Origin: Deltaproteobacteria bacterium
GTDB taxonomy: Bacteria > Desulfobacterota > Deferrisomatia > Deferrisomatales > JACRMM01
Direction: 5' to 3'
DNA length: 50,431 nt
NCBI GenBank assembly: GCA_016214985.1
Contig: JACRMM010000062.1
Location: 1 to 50,431 of the forward strand
Each line of letters starts with the position of its first letter. Positions within the stretch are counted from its first letter, which is position 1. Of the stretch, positions 42,594 to 50,431 are shown one piece after another. Below the pieces are notes generated by a model. The model worked only from the letters and a program-made list of their open reading frames with translations. It was not told where the DNA came from and did not search any database. A program made the translations under genes and the position numbers.

Positions 42594-42669
42594 ATAATTC
42601 TAGGACGTTGCCGAGCAAGGGGAGCTCCGATTTCCCTGTTCTTCCGGGTCGTGCGGCTCGTGATGCCCT

Positions 42670-42685
42670 TGGCACGCGGGTTGCT
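42670..42685 (+). promoter_or_regulatory. consensus sigma-54 promoter of long ThDP enzyme 2
   Basis: TGGCACGCGGGTTGCT is an exact match to the sigma-54 consensus TGGCACG-N4-TTGCW, with GG (42671-42672) and GC (42683-42684) 10 nt apart. Transcription would start near 42696, giving a leader of about 135 nt before the ATG at 42831. Confidence 0.85.
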
Positions 42686-42830
42686 ATGCCTCGACCAAAC
42701 ATCGTTTGCGTGCGCAGACCAGAACAAGCCCCAACGGAGATCGGAACCCGCGGCTCTCTTGTCCGCCTGGCGGCCCTCGTGTCGGCCGGGAGGGGGCTTC
42801 TACGCCCACACACCGAGAATGGAGACAAGC

Positions 42831-44936
42831 ATGCACCGACCAGCCAATCCCGACGAGAAGTTGCAGGGTTCGACGCTCGGAGTCCGCTCCGGGGCCACCG
42901 GCATCGAGTTTGACAAGGAGGCCCAAGAGGGGCTCGACTATGAGTTTGGCAGCCGCGAGCTCTACCCATACGCCGGCATGCACGTCGCCGAGGTCCTCAA
43001 GGAGCACGGCGTGACCCTCGCGTTCGGCATCTTCGGGGGCCACATCTGGAACTTCGTGGACCCCATCAGCCGGATCGGGATCAAGAACATCACCTTCCTC
43101 CACGAGCAGAACGCCGTGTACTGCGGCGAGGCCTACGCGCAGGTCTCCGGCAAGCCGGCCGTGTGCTACACGACGGTCGGCCCCGGCGTGGGGAACGCGG
43201 TGACCGCCATTCAGCAGGCGTACCTCTCGAACTCGCCCATCATCTTCCTGTGCGGAGGGCACGAGATCGAGCACGACAAGCTCTACAATACGATCCAAGA
43301 GAGCTATGCGACGGAGCTGTGCTCCAGCATCTCCAAGTGGGCGCAGCGACTCGTGTACCCGCACCAGGTCAAGCAGTTCATGACGCGGGCGTTCAAGGAG
43401 GCCCAGACCTTCCCCCAGGGCCCGGTGGTCATGGAGCTGGGCATCAGTTGCCTGCTGACCCAAGACTCGGTCAAGGAGAAGGTCTGGTGGGGGCTCTGGG
43501 GCGACCACGCGAGCTGGATCCCGTCGTGGCGCGGCGCCGAGAACATGGGCAAGCCGATGGTTTCGGGCGGGAACCCCGACGATATCGCGGCCGCGGTCAA
43601 GCGACTCTACGAGGTCGAGCGCCCTTACATGATCCTCGGCGACGGGCCGAACTGGGCCGGTGCGTCGGAGGAGCTCACGGAGCTGGTCACCCTCGCGAAG
43701 ATCCCGTTCACCACCCGGCGGACGGGGCGAGCGGTCGTATCCGAGAACCACGAGTTCTACTTTCGGGGACTGCCGAGGTTCCGAGACGAGATCCAGGTCA
43801 TGGTCCCGGTGGGTCTGAAGGTGGGCTTCTTCGACGGCTACGGAGTGGACTGGCCCGAGACGATCCAGATCTCCGAAAGCACCTCCCAGATTTGGACATA
43901 CCTCCCGACGAGCGCAACGGTCATCGGCAACCCGAAGGTCGTCGCCCGGCAGATGATCGACTACATCAAGGCCAACAACCTCCAGCCCCCTCCCGGTCGC
44001 GACGCGTGGATCGAGAAGATCCAGAAGGCGAAGGCAGAGTCGGAAAAGCGGCGGCGGGACAAGGCCATGTACTACGGGTTCGAGCACCCGAAGTACAAGA
44101 CCGAGCGCTGCATGCACTACGGTTATCTCTCGCAGGCCACGGCCGACTACCTGGAGGAGAAGTACCAGAGCCGCGTGCGGATCATGATCGACGGGTACAC
44201 GATGTCCGACTTCTGCATGCCCTACCTGAAGGCGACCCGACCTGCCCAGATCCTGAGCTCGTCCGAGCAGGCGGGCGTCGGGCACGGCGTGCCGATGGCC
44301 ATGGGCGCCGCCTTCGCCCAGTTGGAGCAGGGCGACCGGACGCCGGTGCTCGCGCTCATGGGCGACTCCGGGATGACCAACGCCGGGATGGAGATCGACA
44401 CGGCCGCGCGGTACAAGCTCCCGATCGTGTACCTCGTGACGGAGAACAACGGCTGGATCGCCGGGATGAAGTACCACTGGTATGGCCCGAACTGGGAGAA
44501 CCTGGGCGAACAAGACCGCGGCGGTGCGGTGTGGCACGGCATCAAGCAGGAGTTCGGCGGCCTGGCGGGCGAGCGTGAGCCGCGGCTCCGGTTCGACCAC
44601 CTCGCGAGGGATCTCAACTGCTACGGCGAGTACTGCGACCGCCACGAGGACTTCCTGGCGGCCCTGCACCGTTGCTTCCAGGAGGCGGAAAAGGGCATAC
44701 CGGCGGTCCTGCACTGCAAGATGGACACCGACCTCATCAACTCCAACATGACCGGGCCCGTCTACTGCCTCATGTTCGCCCACCTGCCGTGGTGCGACCT
44801 GCCGGAGAGGGCGAAGCGGGCGCGCAAGTCCATCTGGGGCAAGACCGGTAAATTCCCGGGCCTGCTCGAGGTGGAAGACATGACCCATCATGACGCATGG
44901 GAGCCGCTGTCGGAGGAAGAGAAGAAGCTAAAGTAA
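42831..44936 (+). CDS. long thiamine-diphosphate-dependent enzyme 2
   Basis: A 701-residue ThDP enzyme of the acetolactate synthase / 2-hydroxyacyl-CoA lyase superfamily. The activating glutamate is E92 (FLHEQNAVYCGEAYA), and the cofactor motif runs from GDSG (511) to NN (539-540) in GDSGMTNAGMEID ... VTENN. It is about 140 residues longer than acetolactate synthase, with extra sequence before the first domain, a linker at about 375-430 rich in Lys/Arg, and an extended C-terminus (MTGPVYCLMFAHLPWCDLPERAKRARKS). It shares this layout with ThDP enzyme 1 but is clearly diverged. The reaction is not identified. An exact sigma-54 promoter lies 160 bp upstream and an AcoR-like activator gene downstream. 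ATG 42831 has GGAGA upstream; an in-frame ATG at 42819 is an alternative. Confidence 0.82.
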   Translation: MHRPANPDEKLQGSTLGVRSGATGIEFDKEAQEGLDYEFGSRELYPYAGMHVAEVLKEHGVTLAFGIFGGHIWNFVDPISRIGIKNITFLHEQNAVYCGEAYAQVSGKPAVCYTTVGPGVGNAVTAIQQAYLSNSPIIFLCGGHEIEHDKLYNTIQESYATELCSSISKWAQRLVYPHQVKQFMTRAFKEAQTFPQGPVVMELGISCLLTQDSVKEKVWWGLWGDHASWIPSWRGAENMGKPMVSGGNPDDIAAAVKRLYEVERPYMILGDGPNWAGASEELTELVTLAKIPFTTRRTGRAVVSENHEFYFRGLPRFRDEIQVMVPVGLKVGFFDGYGVDWPETIQISESTSQIWTYLPTSATVIGNPKVVARQMIDYIKANNLQPPPGRDAWIEKIQKAKAESEKRRRDKAMYYGFEHPKYKTERCMHYGYLSQATADYLEEKYQSRVRIMIDGYTMSDFCMPYLKATRPAQILSSSEQAGVGHGVPMAMGAAFAQLEQGDRTPVLALMGDSGMTNAGMEIDTAARYKLPIVYLVTENNGWIAGMKYHWYGPNWENLGEQDRGGAVWHGIKQEFGGLAGEREPRLRFDHLARDLNCYGEYCDRHEDFLAALHRCFQEAEKGIPAVLHCKMDTDLINSNMTGPVYCLMFAHLPWCDLPERAKRARKSIWGKTGKFPGLLEVEDMTHHDAWEPLSEEEKKLK

Positions 44937-44952
44937 GGCACGTCGAGAGACG

Positions 44953-44980
44953 CCCCGGCGGGCTCTCGCGCCCGCCGGGG
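44953..44980 (+). terminator. strong GC hairpin after ThDP enzyme 2
   Basis: A perfect 11-bp stem (CCCCGGCGGGC / GCCCGCCGGGG) with a 6-nt loop begins 16 bp after the stop codon and is followed by a pyrimidine-rich CCGTTCCCTT. It is the clearest terminator-like structure in the window and should separate the ThDP gene from regulator 2. Confidence 0.65.
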
Positions 44981-45547
44981 CCGTTCCCTTCGGTCTCCCC
45001 GCATTGGGAAACGGACGTCGAACGGCTCCCCTGCGAGTAGAAGACGCTGCCGCGGCATTCTGCAGCGTATCTTCTTCGAGAACCGGGATGCAACGCAATC
45101 GTGGCTGTAAGCAGAGTCCCGTGGAATGTTTACGAAGTGCTCACTCACTACGCCCAGAATCAGTCTTCATAACGCCGTGCGGGCCAATGCCATTGACGTA
45201 GCAGATCACGGGCCGCCGGGCACGGCCAGCTACGCGGGGCGCGATGAAACACTCGAAGCCCTGGAAGTGACCGCGCCGGGCTCCGCTGTTCCCGCCCGTC
45301 GTCCCTCGGGCCTAGAGTCAACACCAGTGGTGTGCGGCCCTGCGCGCTCTTGACGATGGGCGAGCGCGAAGACGGTTTCCCACGCCGGTCGCATCCGGCC
45401 CGGACCTATCGACACGGAAGTCATATCAACTCAACGCCAGATTCCATTGCGACGTGTCGCCTGACAGACTACGATCAAACAATGGTTCATGCGGCTTAAG
45501 GTTCAATTAGGGTGAATTCATAGAATGATTCGTGAACGAGGCAGGCG
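44981..45547. promoter_or_regulatory. intergenic region upstream of sigma-54 regulator 2
   Basis: About 570 bases with no supportable gene. It holds a perfect 13-nt palindrome ACACCA-G-TGGTGT at 45321-45333 and a 7-bp inverted repeat with a 12-nt loop at 45343-45368. The last 100 bases are markedly AT-rich, as expected for a sigma-70-type promoter of the regulator gene. No -24/-12 element was found here. Confidence 0.35.
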
Positions 45548-47584
45548 ATGACGTGCTCGACCAAGAATCCCTACGTTGCCTATCCAAAGGATCGGCAGAA
45601 GACCTTTGGGCTGTGGGAACGATTCAACGTGACGGAGCCATCGAAGTCAGTCTCTTCGGATCCCTATGAACGGCTCATTCACGCCGATTGGAGCCGCTGC
45701 AAGAAGCTCGGTGTGGATCCGACGATGCGGCAGGGGGTCCTCGTGGCTGCTGACGAGTTTGCGGACATCTTGAAGAACCGATCGCTCCTGATTGAAAAAG
45801 CCAAACCGGCCCTGACAAGGGTACATGATCTTCTCGTCGACGTTCCCGGCATCCTGATCTTCACGGACGAACAGGGGACCATTCTTCAGATCTCGGGCGA
45901 CTCGGACGTACAGGACGCGGCGGCGGAGTCGTCACGGATCGTGGAGGGGTCTCGTTGGCTCGAGTCGCTGGCCGGTACGAACGGCATCGGCACGGCGATC
46001 GCCCGCAAGGGCCCTGTGCACGTCTACTCGACCGAGCACTTCTGCGAAGGCTGGCATCGGTGGACCTGCGCCGCGTCCCCGATCATGGACCCCTTCGGGG
46101 AGAGCGTCATGGGCGTCATCGACTTCACGACCATCGACAGGGACTACCGCGATGACGCCCTTGCCCTGACCTATTCCATCGCCACGAGCATCACCACCGA
46201 GCTTCGGCTTCAGTTCGAGCTCGAGCGAATGCAGTTGATCCACAACTTCTCCATGCACCGATCAAGGTACCCGGCAGACGCTGTGGTCGTCGTCGACCGG
46301 ATGAACCGCGTCGTTCGAAGTTCCGCTGCGGTCGCGGAGGGGCAGACGCTTCCCCCGGTGCTTCCGGAGCAGGGAAGAGGTGCGACTCGCGAAGTTCGGG
46401 AGATTCGCTCTGCGGGGACGAACGATCCGATCGGCCAGCTCGTGATCCTTGGCGAGAGGCGCCGGGTCCGCGCGGGAGCGCGGCCGGACGCGGGCGGTCA
46501 CGAACTGACTGCGTTCGGAGACTTCGTGACGGGGCATCCGGGCGTCAAGACCCTCCTCGGCCAGATTGGCCGGGTGATCCCGTCCAACCTCAGCGTCCTC
46601 CTGATCGGCGAGACCGGAACCGGGAAGGAGCTCATTGCCAGCCACATCCATGAGACGAGCCCCCGCAGGGCGGGGCCGTTCGTGGCGGTAAATTGCGGGG
46701 CAATCAGCAGGGAGCTGTTCGAGAGCCGTTTCTTCGGGTACGAGAGGGGCGCCTTTACCGGGGCCGATCCTCGAGGGCGGCAGGGACTGTTCGAGGCTGC
46801 GAACGGGGGCACGCTCTTCCTTGACGAGGTGGGCGAGATGCCCCTGGACATCCAGACCGGGCTGCTTCGAGTCCTGGAAACCGGGCGCTTCCGGCGCGTT
46901 GGCTCCTTGACCGAGGTCTCCACGGACTGCCGGATCATCGCGGCGACCAACCGGTCGCTCTTGGAAGAGTCGAAGCAGGGGGGGGTCCGGTCCGACCTCT
47001 ACTACCGGCTGAGCGTCGCCAGCTTCGTGATTCCGCCCCTGAGAGAGCGGCCCGCGGACATCCCGGTGCTCGTCGATCACCTCTCTCGGCGGATCGCCCG
47101 GAGCCACGGCGTGTCGGTGAAGCGTTTCACCCCCGACGCGGTCTCGGCGCTCGCGTCGTGGACGTGGCCCGGAAACGTTCGGGAGTTGCGCAACGTGTTG
47201 GAGACCGCAATGGTCTGCGCCGACGACCCGATCGGAGTCCGCGACCTCCCGGCAGCAGTGCGCGAGAAGCCGCCTCGGGACCCCGTCCCAGCAGTGGACA
47301 GGGCGGCCGCCGTCGCGGGGCGCGTCGTGACCCGGCCGACCGTGCCAGCGTTCGACTCGACCGAGCGGGGGTTCGGCATGAAGGGGCATGTCCGAACGCT
47401 TGTGGTCTCCGCGTTGGAAGAATTGCGCAACGTCAGTCACGTCGCAAAGGCCTTGGGGATCTCCCGATCACGGCTGTATCGACTCTTCAAGTCCCTGAAC
47501 ATCGACTACGGGCAGTACGTCCGGTGCGTGCGACCGCAGACCCGCAAGGTGTCGCCCCGCCGGTCCCCCCCCCGCGCCGGTTGA
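45548..47584 (+). CDS. sigma-54-dependent transcriptional activator 2 (AcoR-like, GAF-AAA-Fis)
   Basis: A 678-residue paralogue of the regulator at 18074-20038. Sensor blocks are nearly identical (VPGILIFTDEQGTILQISGD, GTNGIGTAIARKGPVHVYS, EHFCEGWHRWTCAASPI). The AAA+ domain has GETGTGKELIASHIHE (about 354), the sigma-54 contact loop GAFTGA (about 400) and GGTLFLDEVGEM. The Fis-type helix-turn-helix is RNVSHVAKALGISRSRLYRLF. The linker before the helix-turn-helix is longer and Pro/Arg-rich, and a basic tail follows. Start 45548 has GAGGCAGGCG upstream. It lies directly downstream of ThDP enzyme 2 but behind a terminator, so it is probably transcribed on its own. The near-identical sensor suggests it answers a related effector, possibly a ketone, diol or acyloin as in other AcoR-like proteins. 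Confidence 0.95.
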   Translation: MTCSTKNPYVAYPKDRQKTFGLWERFNVTEPSKSVSSDPYERLIHADWSRCKKLGVDPTMRQGVLVAADEFADILKNRSLLIEKAKPALTRVHDLLVDVPGILIFTDEQGTILQISGDSDVQDAAAESSRIVEGSRWLESLAGTNGIGTAIARKGPVHVYSTEHFCEGWHRWTCAASPIMDPFGESVMGVIDFTTIDRDYRDDALALTYSIATSITTELRLQFELERMQLIHNFSMHRSRYPADAVVVVDRMNRVVRSSAAVAEGQTLPPVLPEQGRGATREVREIRSAGTNDPIGQLVILGERRRVRAGARPDAGGHELTAFGDFVTGHPGVKTLLGQIGRVIPSNLSVLLIGETGTGKELIASHIHETSPRRAGPFVAVNCGAISRELFESRFFGYERGAFTGADPRGRQGLFEAANGGTLFLDEVGEMPLDIQTGLLRVLETGRFRRVGSLTEVSTDCRIIAATNRSLLEESKQGGVRSDLYYRLSVASFVIPPLRERPADIPVLVDHLSRRIARSHGVSVKRFTPDAVSALASWTWPGNVRELRNVLETAMVCADDPIGVRDLPAAVREKPPRDPVPAVDRAAAVAGRVVTRPTVPAFDSTERGFGMKGHVRTLVVSALEELRNVSHVAKALGISRSRLYRLFKSLNIDYGQYVRCVRPQTRKVSPRRSPPRAG

Positions 47585-48023
47585 TACGAAACCGGACGAT
47601 TCAGCCCCCAAGGTCCCCACCGCGAAGAAGGCCAAAACCAGTACCGAGCGAGCCCCGAACTCGGGTGGCGCGCGCCCCGTGACCGGAGTCCCATGATCCT
47701 GGCTCCGCGGGTTTCCCCCGCGCCGCTGGGCGCCGCAAGGGCGCGTCGGCGGGCGCCGGTCTTAGCCTCCCCCCCTCACTCCCAGAAGATCACCGACTGC
47801 AGAGGTGCCCGCATTCCCGATTGCGCCGGCCGACGGACCCTTTCGCCCACTTCCGGGGTATGCGTCCGACGGTCGCTGCGGGTCGTTCCGCGGGCATGTT
47901 TCTCAGAAACGGGAGAACATGGGTTGAGACAGTGTAGCAATTTGAGACCCACGACAGCCAGGCAGTTAGCTTCGAAAGAACGATAGATCAAGCAATGTCA
48001 ACGTGTTGCAACGGAAGTTTGTA
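47585..48023. other. intergenic region before the pckG operator
   Basis: About 440 bases. Short frames show no family similarity. A small hairpin CGCGGG-TTTCC-CCCGCG lies at 47706-47722, possibly a terminator for regulator 2, followed by non-coding sequence that becomes AT-rich toward 48020. Confidence 0.3.
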
Positions 48024-48040
48024 TGTAAACGCCGTTTACA
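48024..48040. promoter_or_regulatory. perfect 17-nt palindrome upstream of pckG
   Basis: TGTAAACG-C-CGTTTACA is a perfect inverted repeat about 270 bp upstream of the PEP carboxykinase start, in AT-rich promoter-like sequence. Its size and AAACG...CGTTT core suggest a TetR- or LacI-type repressor site. No such regulator is encoded in the window. Confidence 0.5.
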
Positions 48041-48312
48041 AATCCCGGTATGCAGCTTGCTTCCTGGAGGACGAGCGTTTTTCGGCAAGTGCCGGCCGGG
48101 GAGCTGGGACCGGTGGGACGGGGAACGGGCGGCACCGTAGCGGGGCGGGCGGCGCCTGCAGGAGCGCGTAGGACGCGCGAACGCGGCCTCATTGACTCGA
48201 CCGGCCGCAGCACCCACGTTGGGCCCCGAGACTATCAACGTGAATACGATTCTCTTGCAAGCGCTGGCGGGCGACGGTCTCGTATTCAATTGGTTGACGA
48301 AAGGAGATGTCA

Positions 48313-50205
48313 ATGGAATCGATGACTGGACCGATGGACTTTGTGGTTCGCGGAGCATCAAGAGCTAGAAGCAGCAAGCGAAGAGAGATACGACACCGAG
48401 CGCTATCGAATTGGGTGGCAGATATCGCAGAGCTGACACGTCCAAACGCGATTCATTGGTGTGACGGATCTCAAAATGAGTACAATGATCTATGTAAGAC
48501 GCTCGTAGCAGAAGGTACCTTCCGAAAGTTGAACCAGGAAAAACGTCCAAATAGCTATCTTGCATGGTCAGACCCGACCGACGTGGCTCGCGTCGAGGAT
48601 CGCACGTTTATCTGTAGCATTCACAAGTATGATGCTGGCCCCACCAATAACTGGGTTCAACCTTCGGAGATGAAGGCGACACTCACCGGTCTGTTCGCGG
48701 GCTGCATGACGGGTCGAACGCTCTATGTCATTCCGTTTAGCATGGGTCCACTTGGCTCGCCGATCTCCCACATCGGCGTCGAGATCACGGACTCTCCTTA
48801 CGTGGTCGTCAACATGCGGATCATGACGCGCATGGGAGAAGAGGTGGTGGCCGCTCTGGGCGAGCACGGTGAGTTCGTGCGCTGTCTTCACTCCGTGGGG
48901 ATGCCGCTCTCTCCGGGCCAGGCCGACGTGGCGTGGCCGAGCAACAAGGAGCACAAGTACATCGTCCACTTTCCCGAGGAGAAGTCGATCTGGTCCTATG
49001 GCAGCGGCTATGGCGGAAACGCCCTGCTCGGGAAGAAGTGTTTTGCGCTGAGGATCGCTTCGAGCATGGCCCGCGAGGAAGGGTGGCTCGCGGAGCACAT
49101 GCTCATCCTCGGGGTGGAGTCTCCCTCTGGGGAAAAAACCTATGTTGCCGGAGCGTTTCCGAGCGCATGCGGGAAGACCAACTTCGCCATGCTCATCCCT
49201 CCGGCGGCCTTCGAGGGTTGGAAGGTGACCACGGTAGGCGATGACATCGCCTGGATCAAACCCGGCCCGGACGGCAAACTGTACGCCATCAATCCGGAGG
49301 CTGGGTACTTCGGCGTGGCGCCGGGAACCTCGGTGCAGTCGAACCCCAACGCCATGGCCGCGCTCGCAAAGAACTCGATCTTTACCAACGTGGCCTTGAC
49401 CCCCGACGGAGACGTCTGGTGGGAGGCGATGACCGAGACCCCTCCCCCTGAGCTGACGGACTGGCAGGGACGACCGTGGACGCCCGACTGCGGCCGCGTC
49501 GCCGCTCATCCGAACGCGCGGTTCACGGCGCCGGCGATCCAGTGCCCGTCCATCGATCCGGATTGGGAAAAACCCGAGGGGGTCCCGATCAGTGCCTTCA
49601 TCTTCGGAGGGCGCCGGAGCAAAGCGGTGCCGCTCGTCGTGGCCAGCTTCAACTGGAACTTCGGCGTCTACATGGCCGCGACGATGGGCTCGGAGACGAC
49701 GGCGGCCGCCGCGGGCAAGGTGGGGGACGTACGCCGGGATCCGATGGCGATGCTGCCGTTTTGTGGGTACGACATCGCGGACTACTTCGACCACTGGCTC
49801 GAGATAGGCCACGCGATCTCCGATCCGCCCAGGATCTTCTGCGTCAACTGGTTCCGAAAAGACGCGCAGGGGAAGTTCCTGTGGCCGGGATATGGGGAGA
49901 ACATGCGCGTGCTGAAGTGGATCATCGAGCGGGCGGACGGCCGAGCACCGGCAATTCAGAGCCCGCTGGGGTGGATGCCCCGCTACGAAGATCTCTCGTG
50001 GGAGGGACTGGAGAGCGTGACGCGCGAGCAGTACACGGAGCTCATGTCCGTAGACCGGGAGGCCTGGATCGGGGAGCTCCTATCCCACGAGGAGCTCTTC
50101 CTGAAGCTCTACGAGCGGCTGCCCAAGGAGTTCGTGTCTATGCGGCAGCTTCTCCTCGCGAGCCTATGGCGCTCCCCCGTGCGGTGGGAGCTTCCGAAGG
50201 AGTAG
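48313..50205 (+). CDS. pckG: phosphoenolpyruvate carboxykinase (GTP)
   Basis: A 630-residue GTP-type PEP carboxykinase, converting oxaloacetate and GTP to PEP and CO2 for gluconeogenesis. Family blocks run the whole length: PNAIHWCDGSQNEYNDLC, RPNSYLAWSDPTDVARVEDRT, DAGPTNNWVQP, the P-loop with reactive C286 in FPSACGKTNFAM, and GYDIADYFDHWL near the C-terminus. The start ATG 48313 is chosen because AAGGAG ends 6 nt before it; the in-frame ATG at 48307 abuts that site. The first roughly 130 codons are much less GC-rich than the remainder of the gene. It is followed after 91 bp by ppdK on the same strand, an arrangement that joins two PEP-forming enzymes. Confidence 0.97.
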   Translation: MESMTGPMDFVVRGASRARSSKRREIRHRALSNWVADIAELTRPNAIHWCDGSQNEYNDLCKTLVAEGTFRKLNQEKRPNSYLAWSDPTDVARVEDRTFICSIHKYDAGPTNNWVQPSEMKATLTGLFAGCMTGRTLYVIPFSMGPLGSPISHIGVEITDSPYVVVNMRIMTRMGEEVVAALGEHGEFVRCLHSVGMPLSPGQADVAWPSNKEHKYIVHFPEEKSIWSYGSGYGGNALLGKKCFALRIASSMAREEGWLAEHMLILGVESPSGEKTYVAGAFPSACGKTNFAMLIPPAAFEGWKVTTVGDDIAWIKPGPDGKLYAINPEAGYFGVAPGTSVQSNPNAMAALAKNSIFTNVALTPDGDVWWEAMTETPPPELTDWQGRPWTPDCGRVAAHPNARFTAPAIQCPSIDPDWEKPEGVPISAFIFGGRRSKAVPLVVASFNWNFGVYMAATMGSETTAAAAGKVGDVRRDPMAMLPFCGYDIADYFDHWLEIGHAISDPPRIFCVNWFRKDAQGKFLWPGYGENMRVLKWIIERADGRAPAIQSPLGWMPRYEDLSWEGLESVTREQYTELMSVDREAWIGELLSHEELFLKLYERLPKEFVSMRQLLLASLWRSPVRWELPKE

Positions 50206-50296
50206 GCGCCGGAGCACCGAGGTCCGGGAGCATTGAATCGGGGACCGAGCCCGAAGCGGGCGCTCCCCGCCACCTCTCTCAGGAGGATTCGTTCTC

Positions 50297-50431
50297 ATGG
50301 GCAAGTACGTATACGGGTTTGGCGGGGGCCGGGCGGAGGGCCGGGCGGAGATGAAGGAGCTGCTGGGGGGGAAGGGGGCGAACCTGGCGGAGATGTGCCA
50401 GATCGGGATTCCGGTACCGGCGGGGTTCACG
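50297..50431 (+). CDS. ppdK: pyruvate, phosphate dikinase, N-terminus (cut by window end)
   Basis: The first 45 codons of pyruvate phosphate dikinase: GKYVYGFGGGRAEG, then MKELLGGKGANLAEM and GIPVPAGFT, the nucleotide-binding start of this roughly 900-residue enzyme. The ATG at 50297 is preceded by AGGAGG ten bases upstream. The enzyme interconverts pyruvate and PEP with AMP and pyrophosphate. Position directly after pckG suggests joint control of the PEP node. The rest of the gene lies outside the window. Confidence 0.93.
   Translation, partial: MGKYVYGFGGGRAEGRAEMKELLGGKGANLAEMCQIGIPVPAGFT

Noticed and set aside
42684..44891. 735-codon minus-strand frame
   Set aside because: Mirror of ThDP enzyme 2. 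Rich in repetitive Val/Leu/Arg from the codon complement and without known motifs.
45004..45353. Short overlapping frames upstream of regulator 2
   Set aside because: No ribosome binding site, no similarity, and they cover palindromes typical of a promoter region.
1..50431. tRNA, rRNA, CRISPR arrays, insertion sequences or phage attachment sites
   Set aside because: None recognised on reading both strands: no cloverleaf with CCA end, no regularly spaced repeats, no transposase or integrase frame, no paired direct repeats flanking a block.

Overview
The window is about 65% GC, tightly packed and carries no recognisable tRNA, rRNA, CRISPR array or insertion sequence. The gene content points to an anaerobic bacterium of deltaproteobacterial (Desulfobacterota-like) type. 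It has a four-subunit ATP-dependent benzoyl-CoA-reductase-family enzyme, sigma-54 enhancer-binding regulators of the AcoR type, rubrerythrin, a B12/radical-SAM enzyme, GTP-type PEP carboxykinase with pyruvate phosphate dikinase, and a secondary-lipid (pfa-like) megasynthase. The taxonomic placement is inference.

Layout. 1-1075: 3' part of a damaged nadB. 1076-2219: mostly non-coding, with a small membrane-protein gene disrupted by a 34-bp duplication. 2220-3920: a methyltransferase (+) and a nitrilase (-). 4251-8536 (+): bzdON-like catalytic subunits and two ASKHA activator ATPases. 8798-17587 (-): one six-gene operon in transcription order SDR, CaiB/BaiF CoA-transferase, long ThDP enzyme 1, secondary alcohol dehydrogenase (frameshifted), AAA ATPase, VWA protein. 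18074-20038 (+): sigma-54 activator 1. 20414-39389 (+): ATP-grasp enzyme, TPR/B12/radical-SAM enzyme, NifU-like scaffold, a rubrerythrin-thioesterase fusion, amidohydrolase, FMN reductase, lipocalin-like protein, and a 3451-residue ER-KS-AT-ACP-KR-AT-DH-PPTase synthase. 39505-42103 (-): thiamine-binding protein, thiolase and enoyl-CoA hydratase. 42831-44936 (+): long ThDP enzyme 2. 45548-47584 (+): sigma-54 activator 2. 48313-50431 (+): pckG and the start of ppdK.

How it fits together. Good -24/-12 (sigma-54) elements with exact GG-N10-GC spacing lie in front of the benzoyl-CoA-reductase-like operon, the six-gene minus operon, the thiolase/hydratase operon, ThDP enzyme 2 and, more weakly, the ATP-grasp/radical-SAM genes. 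Three related upstream sites, palindrome or half-site TCGRGACA, lie 90-255 bp from four of these promoters. Two paralogous AcoR-like activators are encoded among them. I read this as one sigma-54 regulon for a CoA-thioester catabolic pathway that combines ring or acyl-CoA reduction, ThDP-dependent C-C bond chemistry, a ketone/secondary alcohol step and thiolytic cleavage to acetyl-CoA. PEPCK and PPDK would then serve gluconeogenesis. The substrate cannot be fixed from sequence alone.

The most unusual items are the ThDP-enzyme regulon with its own thiamine-binding protein, the rubrerythrin-thioesterase fusion, the ATP-grasp plus TPR/B12/radical-SAM pair, and the single-chain megasynthase that carries its own enoyl reductase and phosphopantetheinyl transferase.
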